Of a stretch of DNA of 34,801 nt, positions 1 through 6,392 are shown in pieces. Positions within the stretch are counted from its first letter, which is position 1, and each line of letters begins with the position of its first letter. This DNA is from a virus. Both the position numbers and the translations under genes were made by a program. A model generated the notes under the pieces. It saw nothing but the letters and a program-made list of their open reading frames with translations, did no database searches and was not told the DNA's origin. The stretch spans positions 1 through 34,801 of IMG/VR virus record IMGVR_UViG_3300042472_000280; one strand, written 5' to 3'.

Positions 1-185
1 ATAACACAATGGAACGCATGGGAAATGATAATTTTAAATTAGAATACAAAAGTAAGACAGGGGCTACTTACAAGCCCCTTATGCTTTCCGATTGTGAAAG
101 GTTTATATTTGTAGAATGTAATTATAAAAATGGAATTATATTAAAAAAATGGTTCTGGAGTTGTCATAGAATATTTAAAAATTAA
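1..185 (+). CDS. Hypothetical protein, 3' part of a gene that runs across the window ends
   Basis: The frame is open from base 1, and its first codon is completed by the last base of the window (C34801). Read through the join, the gene starts at ATG 34720 and encodes about 88 residues. The nearest internal start is ATG 9 (58 residues), but no promoter or A/C-rich leader precedes it, so I prefer the joined gene. The C-terminal part contains LEYKSKTG, resembling LEYKSETG near the start of the protein at 26334. No function is recognised. A GC-rich hairpin (GGGGCT / AGCCCC) lies inside the coding sequence near 60-79. Confidence 0.6.
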   Translation, partial: NTMERMGNDNFKLEYKSKTGATYKPLMLSDCERFIFVECNYKNGIILKKWFWSCHRIFKN

Positions 186-236
186 TTATTCAACATTAAA
201 AAATAATTTTAGACAAAATACAAAAAATAAAACAAA

Positions 237-446
237 ATGAAAACACCAAAAGAAAAAGCAGCTGAGTTAATTGATAAATTTACTTACTGGAATACATCGG
301 AAGCCGAAAGGGAAGGTATAAAAAGTGCTTTGCATTGCGTTGCTGAAATTATAGGAGTAAAATTATTATGGTTTCAAAAAGACACAAAAGAAATAGAATA
401 CTGGCAAGAAGTAAGAAATGAAATAGATAAAATAAATAATTTATAG
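237..446 (+). CDS. Conserved small phage protein, function unknown
   Basis: This 69-residue, mostly helical, charged protein begins after an A-rich leader (AAAATAAAACAAA before ATG). The C-terminal stretch EYWQEVRNEIDKI and the N-terminal KEKAAELIDKF resemble a small family common in phages of Bacteroidota, which have no assigned role as far as I know; I recognise this by pattern only. It lies two bases before the next gene, so the two are probably translated from one message. No membrane segment or metal motif is visible. Confidence 0.7.
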   Translation: MKTPKEKAAELIDKFTYWNTSEAEREGIKSALHCVAEIIGVKLLWFQKDTKEIEYWQEVRNEIDKINNL

Positions 447-448
447 TT

Positions 449-925
449 ATGACACTACAAGAAATAAAACAATTGTTCGGAATAGACCTAACAATTAAGA
501 ATAGAAAGCCGCATTTCGTATATTTACGAGGTATTTATATGGATCAGGAAATTGAAAACGGTAGGAATAATTTAAACATTTGCAAAGAATTAAAATGTAA
601 TCATGCCACAGGGTTTCACTACTTCCAACGTAAAGATTTTTATAAAAACATTAAAGAATATAATGAGGTTAAAATAGCTTTTGATAATAAAGATGCTGAA
701 TTGTTTAAAGATATTGATTTTAGACTCAATAATGTTAAGTACATTCATTATCGAGAATTAGAACGTAAAAAGCCTAAAAAAATAAAGTTAGAAGAAATGC
801 CAAAGGTAAGATGGCATTATTTAAGAATTATTGAAGCATTACGCAAAGATAACAGGCATAGTTTATGGGAAAAGCCTATGAAAGAATTTACAATAAATGA
901 TTATAAAGTTTTGGAAGCTTTATAA
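449..925 (+). CDS. DNA-binding protein with a DnaA domain IV-like region
   Basis: This protein has 158 residues. Residues about 18-67 resemble domain IV of the replication initiator DnaA: a basic helix with LRGIYMDQEI, then a helix-turn-helix ending in CNHATGFHYF, which parallels the DHTTV.H signature that reads the DnaA box. There is no AAA+ ATPase domain, so it cannot be an initiator alone. The rest is basic (ERKKPKKIK near 104-112) and ends in a helical segment. Binding to DnaA-box-like sites, or competition with host DnaA, is inference. It starts three bases after the preceding stop. The alternative is an unrelated helix-turn-helix protein. Confidence 0.5.
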   Translation: MTLQEIKQLFGIDLTIKNRKPHFVYLRGIYMDQEIENGRNNLNICKELKCNHATGFHYFQRKDFYKNIKEYNEVKIAFDNKDAELFKDIDFRLNNVKYIHYRELERKKPKKIKLEEMPKVRWHYLRIIEALRKDNRHSLWEKPMKEFTINDYKVLEAL

Positions 926-977
926 ATACTCGTTTTAACGGCGATTAATGCCGTAATAACTTAAAAATTTAAATAAA

Positions 978-1163
978 ATGAAAACAAAAATATATATATC
1001 TAAAATAGAATATTTAACTAATGGAATTGATTTAAGAGAATATAATAATATTAAATCTATTAAAATAATTGACCCATTACATAAAGAATTTATGCTTATG
1101 CATACTGAAATTTATTTTGAATGTGAAGAAAAAGACTTTATTTGTATAGTTTTAGAATACTAA
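978..1163 (+). CDS. Small hypothetical protein
   Basis: This 61-residue protein of mixed charge has a beta-rich pattern (IYISKIEYL, IKSIKIIDP, EIYFECEEKDFICIVLEY) that could form a small beta sheet. The start follows AATTTAAATAAA. A 52-base gap upstream contains a small hairpin (938-954). I recognise no family. It ends four bases before the next start and sits in a run of co-directional small genes. Confidence 0.55.
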   Translation: MKTKIYISKIEYLTNGIDLREYNNIKSIKIIDPLHKEFMLMHTEIYFECEEKDFICIVLEY

Positions 1164-1167
1164 TAAA

Positions 1168-1299
1168 ATGGCAAATAAAAGAATTAAAAAACCGTTAACT
1201 CAAAGAGTATCAATTTACGAACAGGAATATAAATTGAAAGAACAAGCGAAAGAAGTATTAAAAAAAATAAAAGAAGATGCCAGATATAACACTTTGTAA
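1168..1299 (+). CDS. Small basic hypothetical protein
   Basis: This 43-residue protein is strongly basic and helical (MANKRIKKPLTQRVSIYEQE, then KEQAKEVLKKIKED). ATG 1168 lies five bases after the preceding stop with TAATAAA between. It overlaps the next gene (start 1277) by 23 bases in another frame, like other overlaps in this cluster. A single amphipathic helix with a basic N-terminus could bind nucleic acid, but that is speculation. Confidence comes from tight packing and the leader, not homology. Confidence 0.45.
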   Translation: MANKRIKKPLTQRVSIYEQEYKLKEQAKEVLKKIKEDARYNTL

Positions 1300-1570
1300 G
1301 GGAATTAATTGCAATATAAAAGATAATTGCTATAGATTTAAAGCCGAACCAAGTAAGTTTAGACAATCGTGGTTTTGTGAAAGTCCTAATGTAGACGAAA
1401 ATAATTGTGATTATTACTGGGAAGTAACCAAACCAATTCATAAGTTCAATTCAGGAATTGGAGGAACACTATGCAATAAATGCAGTAAAATAATAAGCAC
1501 AGGATTAACAAAGGATTTATATTGTTCAACTAAATGTAAAAATAATGAAAATAAAAATGCAAAGGATTGA
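1277..1570 (+). CDS. Cysteine-rich protein with two likely metal-binding regions
   Basis: This protein has 97 residues and 12 cysteines. The N-terminal half (CKGINC, DNCYRFKAEP, SWFCESP, NNCDYYW) matches the pattern of a small cysteine-rich family I associate with phages of Bacteroidota (C.....C....CYR...P....Q..F...P......C.YYW). The C-terminal part (CNKC, then YCSTKCK) looks like a short zinc ribbon of the FCS/MYM type. The combination suggests two structural zinc or iron-sulfur sites. Function is unknown; modulation of a host protein or nucleic-acid binding are both possible. It overlaps both neighbouring small genes. Confidence 0.6.
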   Translation: MPDITLCKGINCNIKDNCYRFKAEPSKFRQSWFCESPNVDENNCDYYWEVTKPIHKFNSGIGGTLCNKCSKIISTGLTKDLYCSTKCKNNENKNAKD

Positions 1571-1670
1571 TAGGATTATAAAATACTACTACGATAGAGG
1601 TACTAATAGAGAGAAAGTAAATGATATTAAAAGAAAACTATTGAAAAATGAAACCACCATGTCCCCCTAA
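1557..1670 (+). CDS. Small basic hypothetical protein
   Basis: This 37-residue protein is basic and helical (MQRIDRIIKYYYDRGTNREK). ATG 1557 overlaps the end of the preceding gene by 14 bases, and the stop lies inside the next small gene. The composition resembles a short amphipathic helix. There is no family match. It fills what would otherwise be a gap, which supports it being real, but the evidence is weak. Confidence 0.35.
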   Translation: MQRIDRIIKYYYDRGTNREKVNDIKRKLLKNETTMSP

Positions 1671-1821
1671 AAGTAATTGTTGGTGCATAGAACATCCAAA
1701 CCACAAAGATTGTATTCCAGCTTTACCAATTTATAGCGCTATTTTTGGAATGATAATAATAATATTGATAATAATTAAAACTTATAAAAAATGCGAACTC
1801 ACAAAAAAGCACTTGAAGTAA
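1648..1821 (+). CDS. Small membrane protein with a cysteine-rich N-terminus
   Basis: This protein has 57 residues. The N-terminus has four spaced cysteines (CPPKSNCWC, then KDC at 21-22), followed by one hydrophobic membrane segment at about 24-43 (PALPIYSAIFGMIIIILIII) and a basic tail (KTYKKCELTKKHLK), which predicts the tail in the cytoplasm. The end overlaps the next gene (start 1791) by 31 bases; the last codons share a 29-base direct repeat with the region before 2101. The role is unknown; small phage membrane proteins before the packaging genes often affect the host envelope. Confidence 0.45.
   Translation: MKPPCPPKSNCWCIEHPNHKDCIPALPIYSAIFGMIIIILIIIKTYKKCELTKKHLK
1768..1796 (+). repeat. 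29-base direct repeat, copy 1
   Basis: The 29 bases ending in ATGCGA, start codon included, are identical to 2078-2106. The core is TAATTAAAACTTATAAAAA directly before ATG. It acts as the translation-start region of the gene at 1791. Confidence 0.9.
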
Positions 1822-2078
1822 TAGCTAATGATTTTCTAACACAAAATGCAGAAGCAATAGGACATGAAAACAAACCAAACTATTCAAATAGGGATTTTAT
1901 GAATACAATTATAATTTTCCAAACTGCATTAATGGACAAAATGTATGATATCCAAGATTACGATATTATGTCCGTTGAGGATAGAATGAAAATGGCTGAA
2001 AATTGTGGTTTAGCTTTACGAAAGCTGATACACACTTTTACAGGATTAGATACACATAATATTGATGAATTTATTTAA
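1791..2078 (+). CDS. Helical hypothetical protein
   Basis: This protein has 95 residues and is predicted helical throughout, with several methionines (SNRDFMNTIIIFQTALMDKM, VEDRMKMAENCGLALRKLIH). The start follows TAAAACTTATAAAAA, the same leader as the gene at 2101. I see no catalytic motif and recognise no family. It is acidic at the C-terminus (DTHNIDEFI) and is probably co-transcribed with its neighbours. Confidence 0.65.
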   Translation: MRTHKKALEVIANDFLTQNAEAIGHENKPNYSNRDFMNTIIIFQTALMDKMYDIQDYDIMSVEDRMKMAENCGLALRKLIHTFTGLDTHNIDEFI

Positions 2079-2106
2079 TAATAATTAAAACTTATAAAAA
2101 ATGCGA
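2078..2106 (+). repeat. 29-base direct repeat, copy 2
   Basis: Identical to 1768-1796 and placed the same way, spanning the start codon of the gene at 2101. It begins at the last base of the preceding stop codon. Confidence 0.9.
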
Positions 2107-2292
2107 GTAGTATTTATAGCTATTTTGATAGCAGCGGTTGGGGTTATAATGTTTCATTTAGGCATGAAAAATTATAAACATTTAGATAAAACAATAGTAT
2201 TGACTACTAAAGGAATAAAGCCAAGCGATGGCGATTTAATGAGAGTTCAATATGTAGCTAATGATTCTGTTTATTTATGTATAATTGATTAA
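2101..2292 (+). CDS. Small single-pass membrane protein
   Basis: This protein has 63 residues. An N-terminal hydrophobic segment at about 3-20 (VVFIAILIAAVGVIMFHL) is followed by a soluble domain of about 40 residues with a beta-like pattern (IVLTTKG, LMRVQYVANDSVYLCIID). It is either a membrane anchor or an uncleaved signal, with the C-terminal part probably in the periplasm. It is one of four consecutive tiny envelope proteins (1648, 2101, 2345, 2437). Function is unknown. Confidence 0.6.
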   Translation: MRVVFIAILIAAVGVIMFHLGMKNYKHLDKTIVLTTKGIKPSDGDLMRVQYVANDSVYLCIID

Positions 2293-2297
2293 GTTTA

Positions 2298-2324
2298 GTC
2301 CCAAATTTAAACAATATTAGGGAC
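2298..2324 (+). other. Intergenic hairpin without a T-tract
   Basis: GTCCC (2298-2302) pairs with GGGAC (2320-2324), and after an A/A mismatch AAT pairs with ATT inside. No run of T follows, so an ordinary intrinsic terminator is unlikely; an RNA-stability or pause element fits better. Confidence 0.45.
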
Positions 2325-2344
2325 AGAATTAAAAATAAAAAATT

Positions 2345-2440
2345 ATGGAAGACTTTGCAACAGGAATAACAATAGGGTTTATGATGGGAATATGTTTTTC
2401 GTTAGTAGCTTATATTTTAAAAACAAAAAATTATATATGA
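2345..2440 (+). CDS. Very small membrane protein
   Basis: This 31-residue protein is a single membrane helix (about ATGITIGFMMGICFSLVAYI) with a basic end (LKTKNYI). ATG 2345 follows an AAAAATAAAAAATT leader. Its stop overlaps the start of the lipoprotein gene (ATGA at 2437-2440), which suggests translational coupling. It is too short for an inner-membrane spanin with a periplasmic coiled coil. Confidence 0.5.
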   Translation: MEDFATGITIGFMMGICFSLVAYILKTKNYI

Positions 2441-2631
2441 AAAAATTAATGTTTATTTTAGTAGTTGTTGGGGTGACAAGCTGCTCAAAAAATTGTGATG
2501 ACTTAGAAGATGCGGCTTATAAACAATATCAAGACGCTGTTTTTAGATGTGGAGGTAGTTCAGCTTGTAGGATTGAAATAAAAAGGCAATATGACGATAA
2601 GATAAAACGAATAAGAAAAGATTGTAATTAA
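2437..2631 (+). CDS. Small phage lipoprotein
   Basis: This protein has 64 residues from ATG 2437, chosen because it gives a clean signal peptide: KK, a hydrophobic core (LMFILVVVGV), then TSC as lipobox with Cys16 as the lipidation site. An upstream in-frame start at 2392 would spoil it. The mature part has four further cysteines (20, 38, 44, 63), probably two disulphides, and a charged helical C-terminus. It should be anchored in the envelope. Superinfection exclusion or an outer-membrane spanin are the usual roles of such proteins; distance from the lysis genes argues mildly against a spanin. Confidence 0.65.
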   Translation: MKKLMFILVVVGVTSCSKNCDDLEDAAYKQYQDAVFRCGGSSACRIEIKRQYDDKIKRIRKDCN

Positions 2632-2636
2632 TTTTG

Positions 2637-2644
2637 TAACTTTG
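2637..2644 (+). promoter_or_regulatory. Promoter -7 box for the packaging operon
   Basis: TAACTTTG fits the Bacteroidota -7 consensus TAnnTTTG and is followed by TATT and the ATG of the small terminase gene. The expected transcription start is at or within a few bases of the ATG, so a leaderless message is likely. No TTG lies at the usual distance upstream. An almost identical arrangement precedes the gene at 10631. Confidence 0.45.
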
Positions 2645-2648
2645 TATT

Positions 2649-3095
2649 ATGGCAAGACCTTTTGGAACAAAGAAAATAGCAACTCCAGAGATACTTTGGC
2701 AACACTTCTTAGACTATAAAGAATGGGTTAGAAATAACCCTATTTTAGTTCAGGATTATATAGGCAAAGAATCTCAAATGGTATATAGAGAAAGACAAAG
2801 ACCTTTGACAATTGAAGGCTTTGAGTGTTTTTGCTATGATAATGATGTTATAAGCGATTTAAGCAATTACTTTGCTAATTCTGATAATAAGTATTTAGAT
2901 TATTCAACTATCTGCACACGCATACGCAAAGATGTTAGAAGCAATCAAATTGAGGGTGGAATGGCTGGGATCTATAATGCAAGCATAACACAGCGTTTGA
3001 ATGGGCTTACTGAAACTATTAACCAAGATATTAAAAGCAATGGTAAAGAAATTAGCAATACTATTAAAGTAGAGATTGTAAGGAATAAAGAATAA
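2649..3095 (+). CDS. terS: Terminase small subunit
   Basis: This 148-residue protein should recognise phage DNA and regulate the packaging motor. The N-terminus (MARPFGTKKIATPEILWQHF) and the helix-rich pattern through DYSTICTRIRKDVRSNQIEG, followed by GMAGIYNASITQRLNGL, match the phi29-unrelated 'gp3-like' small terminase family frequent in Bacteroidota phages. The C-terminal tail (NTIKVEIVRNKE) is the usual beta-strand/tail that contacts the large subunit. The large terminase normally follows directly; here a homing endonuclease gene lies between. It starts four bases after a promoter box. Confidence 0.8.
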   Translation: MARPFGTKKIATPEILWQHFLDYKEWVRNNPILVQDYIGKESQMVYRERQRPLTIEGFECFCYDNDVISDLSNYFANSDNKYLDYSTICTRIRKDVRSNQIEGGMAGIYNASITQRLNGLTETINQDIKSNGKEISNTIKVEIVRNKE

Positions 3096-3108
3096 TTTCG
3101 TATATTTG
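3076..3108 (+). promoter_or_regulatory. Promoter for leader RNA 1
   Basis: TTG at 3076-3078 and TATATTTG at 3101-3108, with 22 bases between, fit the Bacteroidota promoter. The predicted transcript start is about 3112-3114, just before leader RNA 1. The -33 element lies inside the small terminase gene. Confidence 0.6.
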
Positions 3109-3111
3109 TAT

Positions 3112-3199
3112 ATCGGAATTCAGGAAGTCGATAATTAAAAGTTAATCTAAAGATATGCGAGTACACGCCTGAATCGTGGAAAGCGTATCTTTTTTTATT
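3112..3199 (+). ncRNA. Structured leader RNA 1 with terminator-like hairpin (attenuator candidate)
   Basis: Between promoter and start codon: ATTCAGG (3118-3124), then CAGGAAG (3121-3127), a small AT hairpin (ATTAA 3134-3138 / TTAAT 3142-3146), then a stem AAAGATATGC (3149-3158) / GCGTATCTTT (3183-3192) followed by T's up to 3196. Inside it CACG (3164-3167) / CGTG (3175-3178) presents CCTGAAT (3168-3174) as a seven-base loop, exactly complementary to ATTCAGG upstream. This allows a pseudoknot that could stabilise or disrupt the terminator. The same architecture with different bases occurs at 30398-30504. It is not a family I can name. Confidence 0.6.
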
Positions 3200-3784
3200 A
3201 TGATAGGAATTTATAAAATTACAAGCCCAACGAAAAGAGTTTATATCGGTCAAAGTTTAGATATTAAAAAAAGAATTAGTAAGTATAAATATAATGATTG
3301 TAAAAAACAACCTAGACTTTATAATTCATTAAAAAAATACGGATTTGAAAGCCACACTTTTGAAGTTATAGAGGAATGCAGTATTGATTTACTTAATGAT
3401 AGAGAAAGATATTATCAAGAATTTTATAATGTTTTGGAAATCGGATTAAATTGTAATTTGGTAAAAACAGAATTCAAGAAAATGAAACATAGTCAAGAAA
3501 GCATTTTAAAAATTAAAGAAGCTAGTAGAAATAGAGTTTTTTCTGAAGAATCAAAAGATAAAATCAGACAAAAAGCATTAAATAGAAAAGCAACTACAGA
3601 AACTAAATTAAAGCTATCTAAATCTGCTAAAAAAACAAAAAACGGTAAAAAAATAGTTTTAGATATAAACACAGGTATATTTTATGAAAGTGTTTTTGAG
3701 TTATGTTGTATTATTAAAAAATATAAATTAACATATTTAAGAAAATTAATAAGAGATAAAAAAACACAATACATATATGCTTAA
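3200..3784 (+). CDS. GIY-YIG homing endonuclease
   Basis: This 194-residue selfish endonuclease cuts DNA at or near its insertion site in related genomes so that repair copies it in. ATG 3200 is chosen because the GIY motif then sits at residues 3-5; an upstream GTG at 3176 lies inside the leader hairpin. The domain shows GIY (3-5), YIG (15-17), Arg25 and Glu69 of the active site. The C-terminal half has NUMOD3-like repeats (SQESILKIKEASRNR, SEESKDKIRQKALNRK) and a NUMOD1-like DNA-binding end. Its last eight bases overlap the large terminase start. All catalytic residues are present, so it is probably active. Confidence 0.85.
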   Translation: MIGIYKITSPTKRVYIGQSLDIKKRISKYKYNDCKKQPRLYNSLKKYGFESHTFEVIEECSIDLLNDRERYYQEFYNVLEIGLNCNLVKTEFKKMKHSQESILKIKEASRNRVFSEESKDKIRQKALNRKATTETKLKLSKSAKKTKNGKKIVLDINTGIFYESVFELCCIIKKYKLTYLRKLIRDKKTQYIYA

Positions 3785-5147
3785 AGCAACAGTAGTTTTT
3801 GAACAAATATGGAGCGCTATAAATGCAAAGAATGAAGACGGAACCCGTAGATATAAGTACATTATAAATACTGGATCTTCACGTTCAAGTAAAACATTTT
3901 CAATACTTCAATCGCATTGGCTATCTTGTTTACATAACGAAAATAAACGTATATCAATTTGGCGTGAAACAAAAGCTGATTGTAAAATGACAATTCTAAC
4001 GGATTTAAAAAAGGCTATTCCTTCACTACCTAACAATGATAATGTAGAATTTAATAAAACGGAATCTATTTATAAATTCAAAACAGGATCTACTATTGAA
4101 TTCATGGGTGGTGATGAGGAAAATAGATTACACGGTTTTCAAGGCGATATTGCGCATTTAAATGAGCCGTATAATTTTACAGAGGAAGCATTTAATCAAA
4201 TTGACATGAGAACTTCAGATTATATTTTGATTGATTGGAATCCTAAAGCTAATCATTGGATTGATAAATTAAGCAAACGAGAAAACGCTATTGTAATACA
4301 TTCGACTTATAAAGATAATCCTTTTGTGCCTGAGCAGCAACTTAAAAAAATATTAAGTTATTTACCTATTAAATATACAAAAGTTGTAAAAAACGGACTA
4401 ATAACAGAATTAAACGCAAAAGCATATAATTTAGAATTAAATAATCTTTGCTTTACAGAAAGCGAATTAAATGAATTAAAATTAGCTATATTTAATGAAT
4501 CACAAACGACTGCAAATGATTACTTACATTTAGTTTATGCAGAAGGACTTAAAGCTGAAAAACAAGGAAGGATATACAATTGGAAGCCTATTGACTACTT
4601 TCAATACTTACAAATAGATAAAACGGTTTACTACGGCTGTGATTGGGGTTTGGTTGATCCATTTGCAATTGTTGAGGTTAAGTACCACGATGGTAATTTA
4701 TACGTTCACGAGGTGAACTACAAATCTGAAAATGAAATTAGAAAAACATTAACAACAACAGAAAACCATCAAATAAACGCACAATCCGATGAGGGTTTGG
4801 TAAGTTGGTTATTTACAAAACTAAATATACCAAAAGATAAAACAATTGTATGCGATAGTAACAGACCAAGTAAAATAATAGCTTTAAGGCGTTCAGGTTG
4901 GGAATATGCTATTTCGGTAGGTGGGAAAACTCGATTAATTGATAGAATTGGAACTATGCAAAGTTTAAATGTTTACTATACATCCACTTCAAAAAACCTT
5001 GAATTTGAGCAAGAAAATTATAGTTACCAGAAAGATAGGTTCGGAGTTACTTTGGAGCAACCTGAGGACGGAAATGATCACCTGATCAATGCCACCGAAT
5101 ATATTACGCAAAAACTATTCGAAATGAATATAATAAAAAATATTTAG
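3777..5147 (+). CDS. terL: Terminase large subunit
   Basis: This 456-residue packaging motor and headful/cutting nuclease acts at the portal. The N-terminal ATPase has a Walker A GSSRSSKT (33-40), a Walker B-like DIAHLNEP with Glu130 as catalytic base, and IDWNP (152-156). The C-terminal RNase H-like nuclease has Asp289 (CDWG), Asp360 (VCDSN) and Asp434 (GNDH). It belongs to the PBSX/Terminase_3 group. Residues about 200-248 form an extra segment between the two domains that looks longer than in the typical family. The start codon lies inside the end of the homing endonuclease gene. Confidence 0.95.
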   Translation: MLKATVVFEQIWSAINAKNEDGTRRYKYIINTGSSRSSKTFSILQSHWLSCLHNENKRISIWRETKADCKMTILTDLKKAIPSLPNNDNVEFNKTESIYKFKTGSTIEFMGGDEENRLHGFQGDIAHLNEPYNFTEEAFNQIDMRTSDYILIDWNPKANHWIDKLSKRENAIVIHSTYKDNPFVPEQQLKKILSYLPIKYTKVVKNGLITELNAKAYNLELNNLCFTESELNELKLAIFNESQTTANDYLHLVYAEGLKAEKQGRIYNWKPIDYFQYLQIDKTVYYGCDWGLVDPFAIVEVKYHDGNLYVHEVNYKSENEIRKTLTTTENHQINAQSDEGLVSWLFTKLNIPKDKTIVCDSNRPSKIIALRRSGWEYAISVGGKTRLIDRIGTMQSLNVYYTSTSKNLEFEQENYSYQKDRFGVTLEQPEDGNDHLINATEYITQKLFEMNIIKNI

Positions 5148-5155
5148 TATCTTTG
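5148..5155 (+). promoter_or_regulatory. Possible promoter -7 box before the portal gene
   Basis: TATCTTTG follows the large terminase stop directly and lies 14 bases before the portal start. No TTG is visible 17-23 bases upstream. One of three TAnnTTTGTA boxes at starts of late genes. Confidence 0.4.
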
Positions 5156-5169
5156 TAAAAAATAAATTA

Positions 5170-6324
5170 ATGGGTTTTAATTTTAATATAGGTTTTGGAA
5201 GTAACGCACCGCAAACAATCGAGAGAGATTTAAGTGGTAATTTCTTTTACGAGGTAATAAACCAACAGGCAAACCTAAATAAGTTTAAGAACGATCAAGA
5301 TAAAATTAATGTTATTTTATCTAATCCAGCAGCGTTAAAAGTATTTGCATTAAACTGTGATCTTTTTAGTTTAGGTAAGATTAACACGCCGGCAGTTAAC
5401 GACTTTCTTTACACTCAAAGAAAAAAACCAAACTTTAAACAGAACTGGACTCAATTCCTTTGGGATTATATGTTTTTTGTTCAATTAGGTACTGCATATC
5501 TTTGGACTCCTAACAATTCATTAAATGAAACATCACCTATTCAATGGCTTAATCCTGCCAAACTTGATTTTGATAGTAATTTAATTGATAAATTAAACAA
5601 CCTTATTTTATCAAATGTAACTTATAAAGACTTATTAAAAGGGACTGTTAAATATAGTTTTGGTAATACTTCAAAATTAATACCAATTAGCGAAATTACA
5701 CCATTTTACGATCTTACTAATACCGTTTCAAATAATAGTTTTAAAGGTGTTTCAAGAATTGACGCATTATATAAAGTTATTTCTAATTCAGAAAATGCGC
5801 TAAATGCAAAATCTATTAATTTAGAATTTAGCCAGAAATTTATAGCAAGCGCAAAGAGTGAAAGTTTAGAATCGGTTAATATGACCGATACAGAAAAAAG
5901 AAATATTGAAGGAGTAGTAAGAGGGAATAAGAACGTACACGCTATTAAAAAGCCTATTGATATAAAGCGTTTTGTTGACGATATTGCACGTTTAAAATTG
6001 GATGAGTGTTTCTATAATGACTATTTTATGATTGGGTCAATGTATGGAATACCACGTGACGTATTAGAAGCTAATTTAAAAGGCAGTACATACGAAAACC
6101 AAGAGAAGGCAGTAAATAGACACGTTGAATATGTTTTAAAGCCTAAAGGGCAAATGTTGACTGATTCATTAGAAGACTTATTTAACTATCCTGAATTAAC
6201 TATGAGCTGGGAGCATTTAAGTTTTAACCAAGTATTTGAAAAGGAACGTCAAGAGGTTATTAAATTAAAATTAGAAAATCAAATATTAGCAAATGATAAT
6301 AATATTAATATAGCTGAATTATGA
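5170..6324 (+). CDS. Portal protein
   Basis: This 384-residue protein should form the dodecameric ring at the head vertex through which DNA passes. Features of the HK97-type portal family are visible: the N-terminal helical part (NPAALKVFALNCDLFSLGK), the wing/clip part with FLWDYMFFVQLGTAYLW, and the stem/crown part with FMIGSMYGIPRDVLEANLKGSTYENQEKA, the typical GxPxxxxG...(S/N)xxExxxx region. Position between large terminase and prohead protease agrees. The end is helical and overlaps a tiny frame at 6321. Confidence 0.9.
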   Translation: MGFNFNIGFGSNAPQTIERDLSGNFFYEVINQQANLNKFKNDQDKINVILSNPAALKVFALNCDLFSLGKINTPAVNDFLYTQRKKPNFKQNWTQFLWDYMFFVQLGTAYLWTPNNSLNETSPIQWLNPAKLDFDSNLIDKLNNLILSNVTYKDLLKGTVKYSFGNTSKLIPISEITPFYDLTNTVSNNSFKGVSRIDALYKVISNSENALNAKSINLEFSQKFIASAKSESLESVNMTDTEKRNIEGVVRGNKNVHAIKKPIDIKRFVDDIARLKLDECFYNDYFMIGSMYGIPRDVLEANLKGSTYENQEKAVNRHVEYVLKPKGQMLTDSLEDLFNYPELTMSWEHLSFNQVFEKERQEVIKLKLENQILANDNNINIAEL

Positions 6325-6392
6325 TAACCAAAGAAGAAATAGAAGAACTAAAAAAAAACAAAAAAGATGAAAATACCATCGTTCGAAAATAA
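6321..6392 (+). CDS. Possible 23-residue peptide between portal and protease
   Basis: ATG 6321 overlaps the portal stop (ATGA) and encodes 23 charged residues (MITKEEIEELKKNKKDENTI and a short end), overlapping the protease start at 6367 by 26 bases. It may simply be a coupling frame that carries ribosomes from portal to protease. No homology; weak call. Confidence 0.2.
   Translation: MITKEEIEELKKNKKDENTIVRK

Noticed and set aside
938-954. Hairpin ACGGC/GCCGT as a terminator
   Set aside because: Only five pairs and no T-run; too weak to call.
3112-3199. Hammerhead ribozyme in leader RNA 1
   Set aside because: CTGA and GAAA occur, but the CUGANGA core and the flanking stems are not present in the required order.
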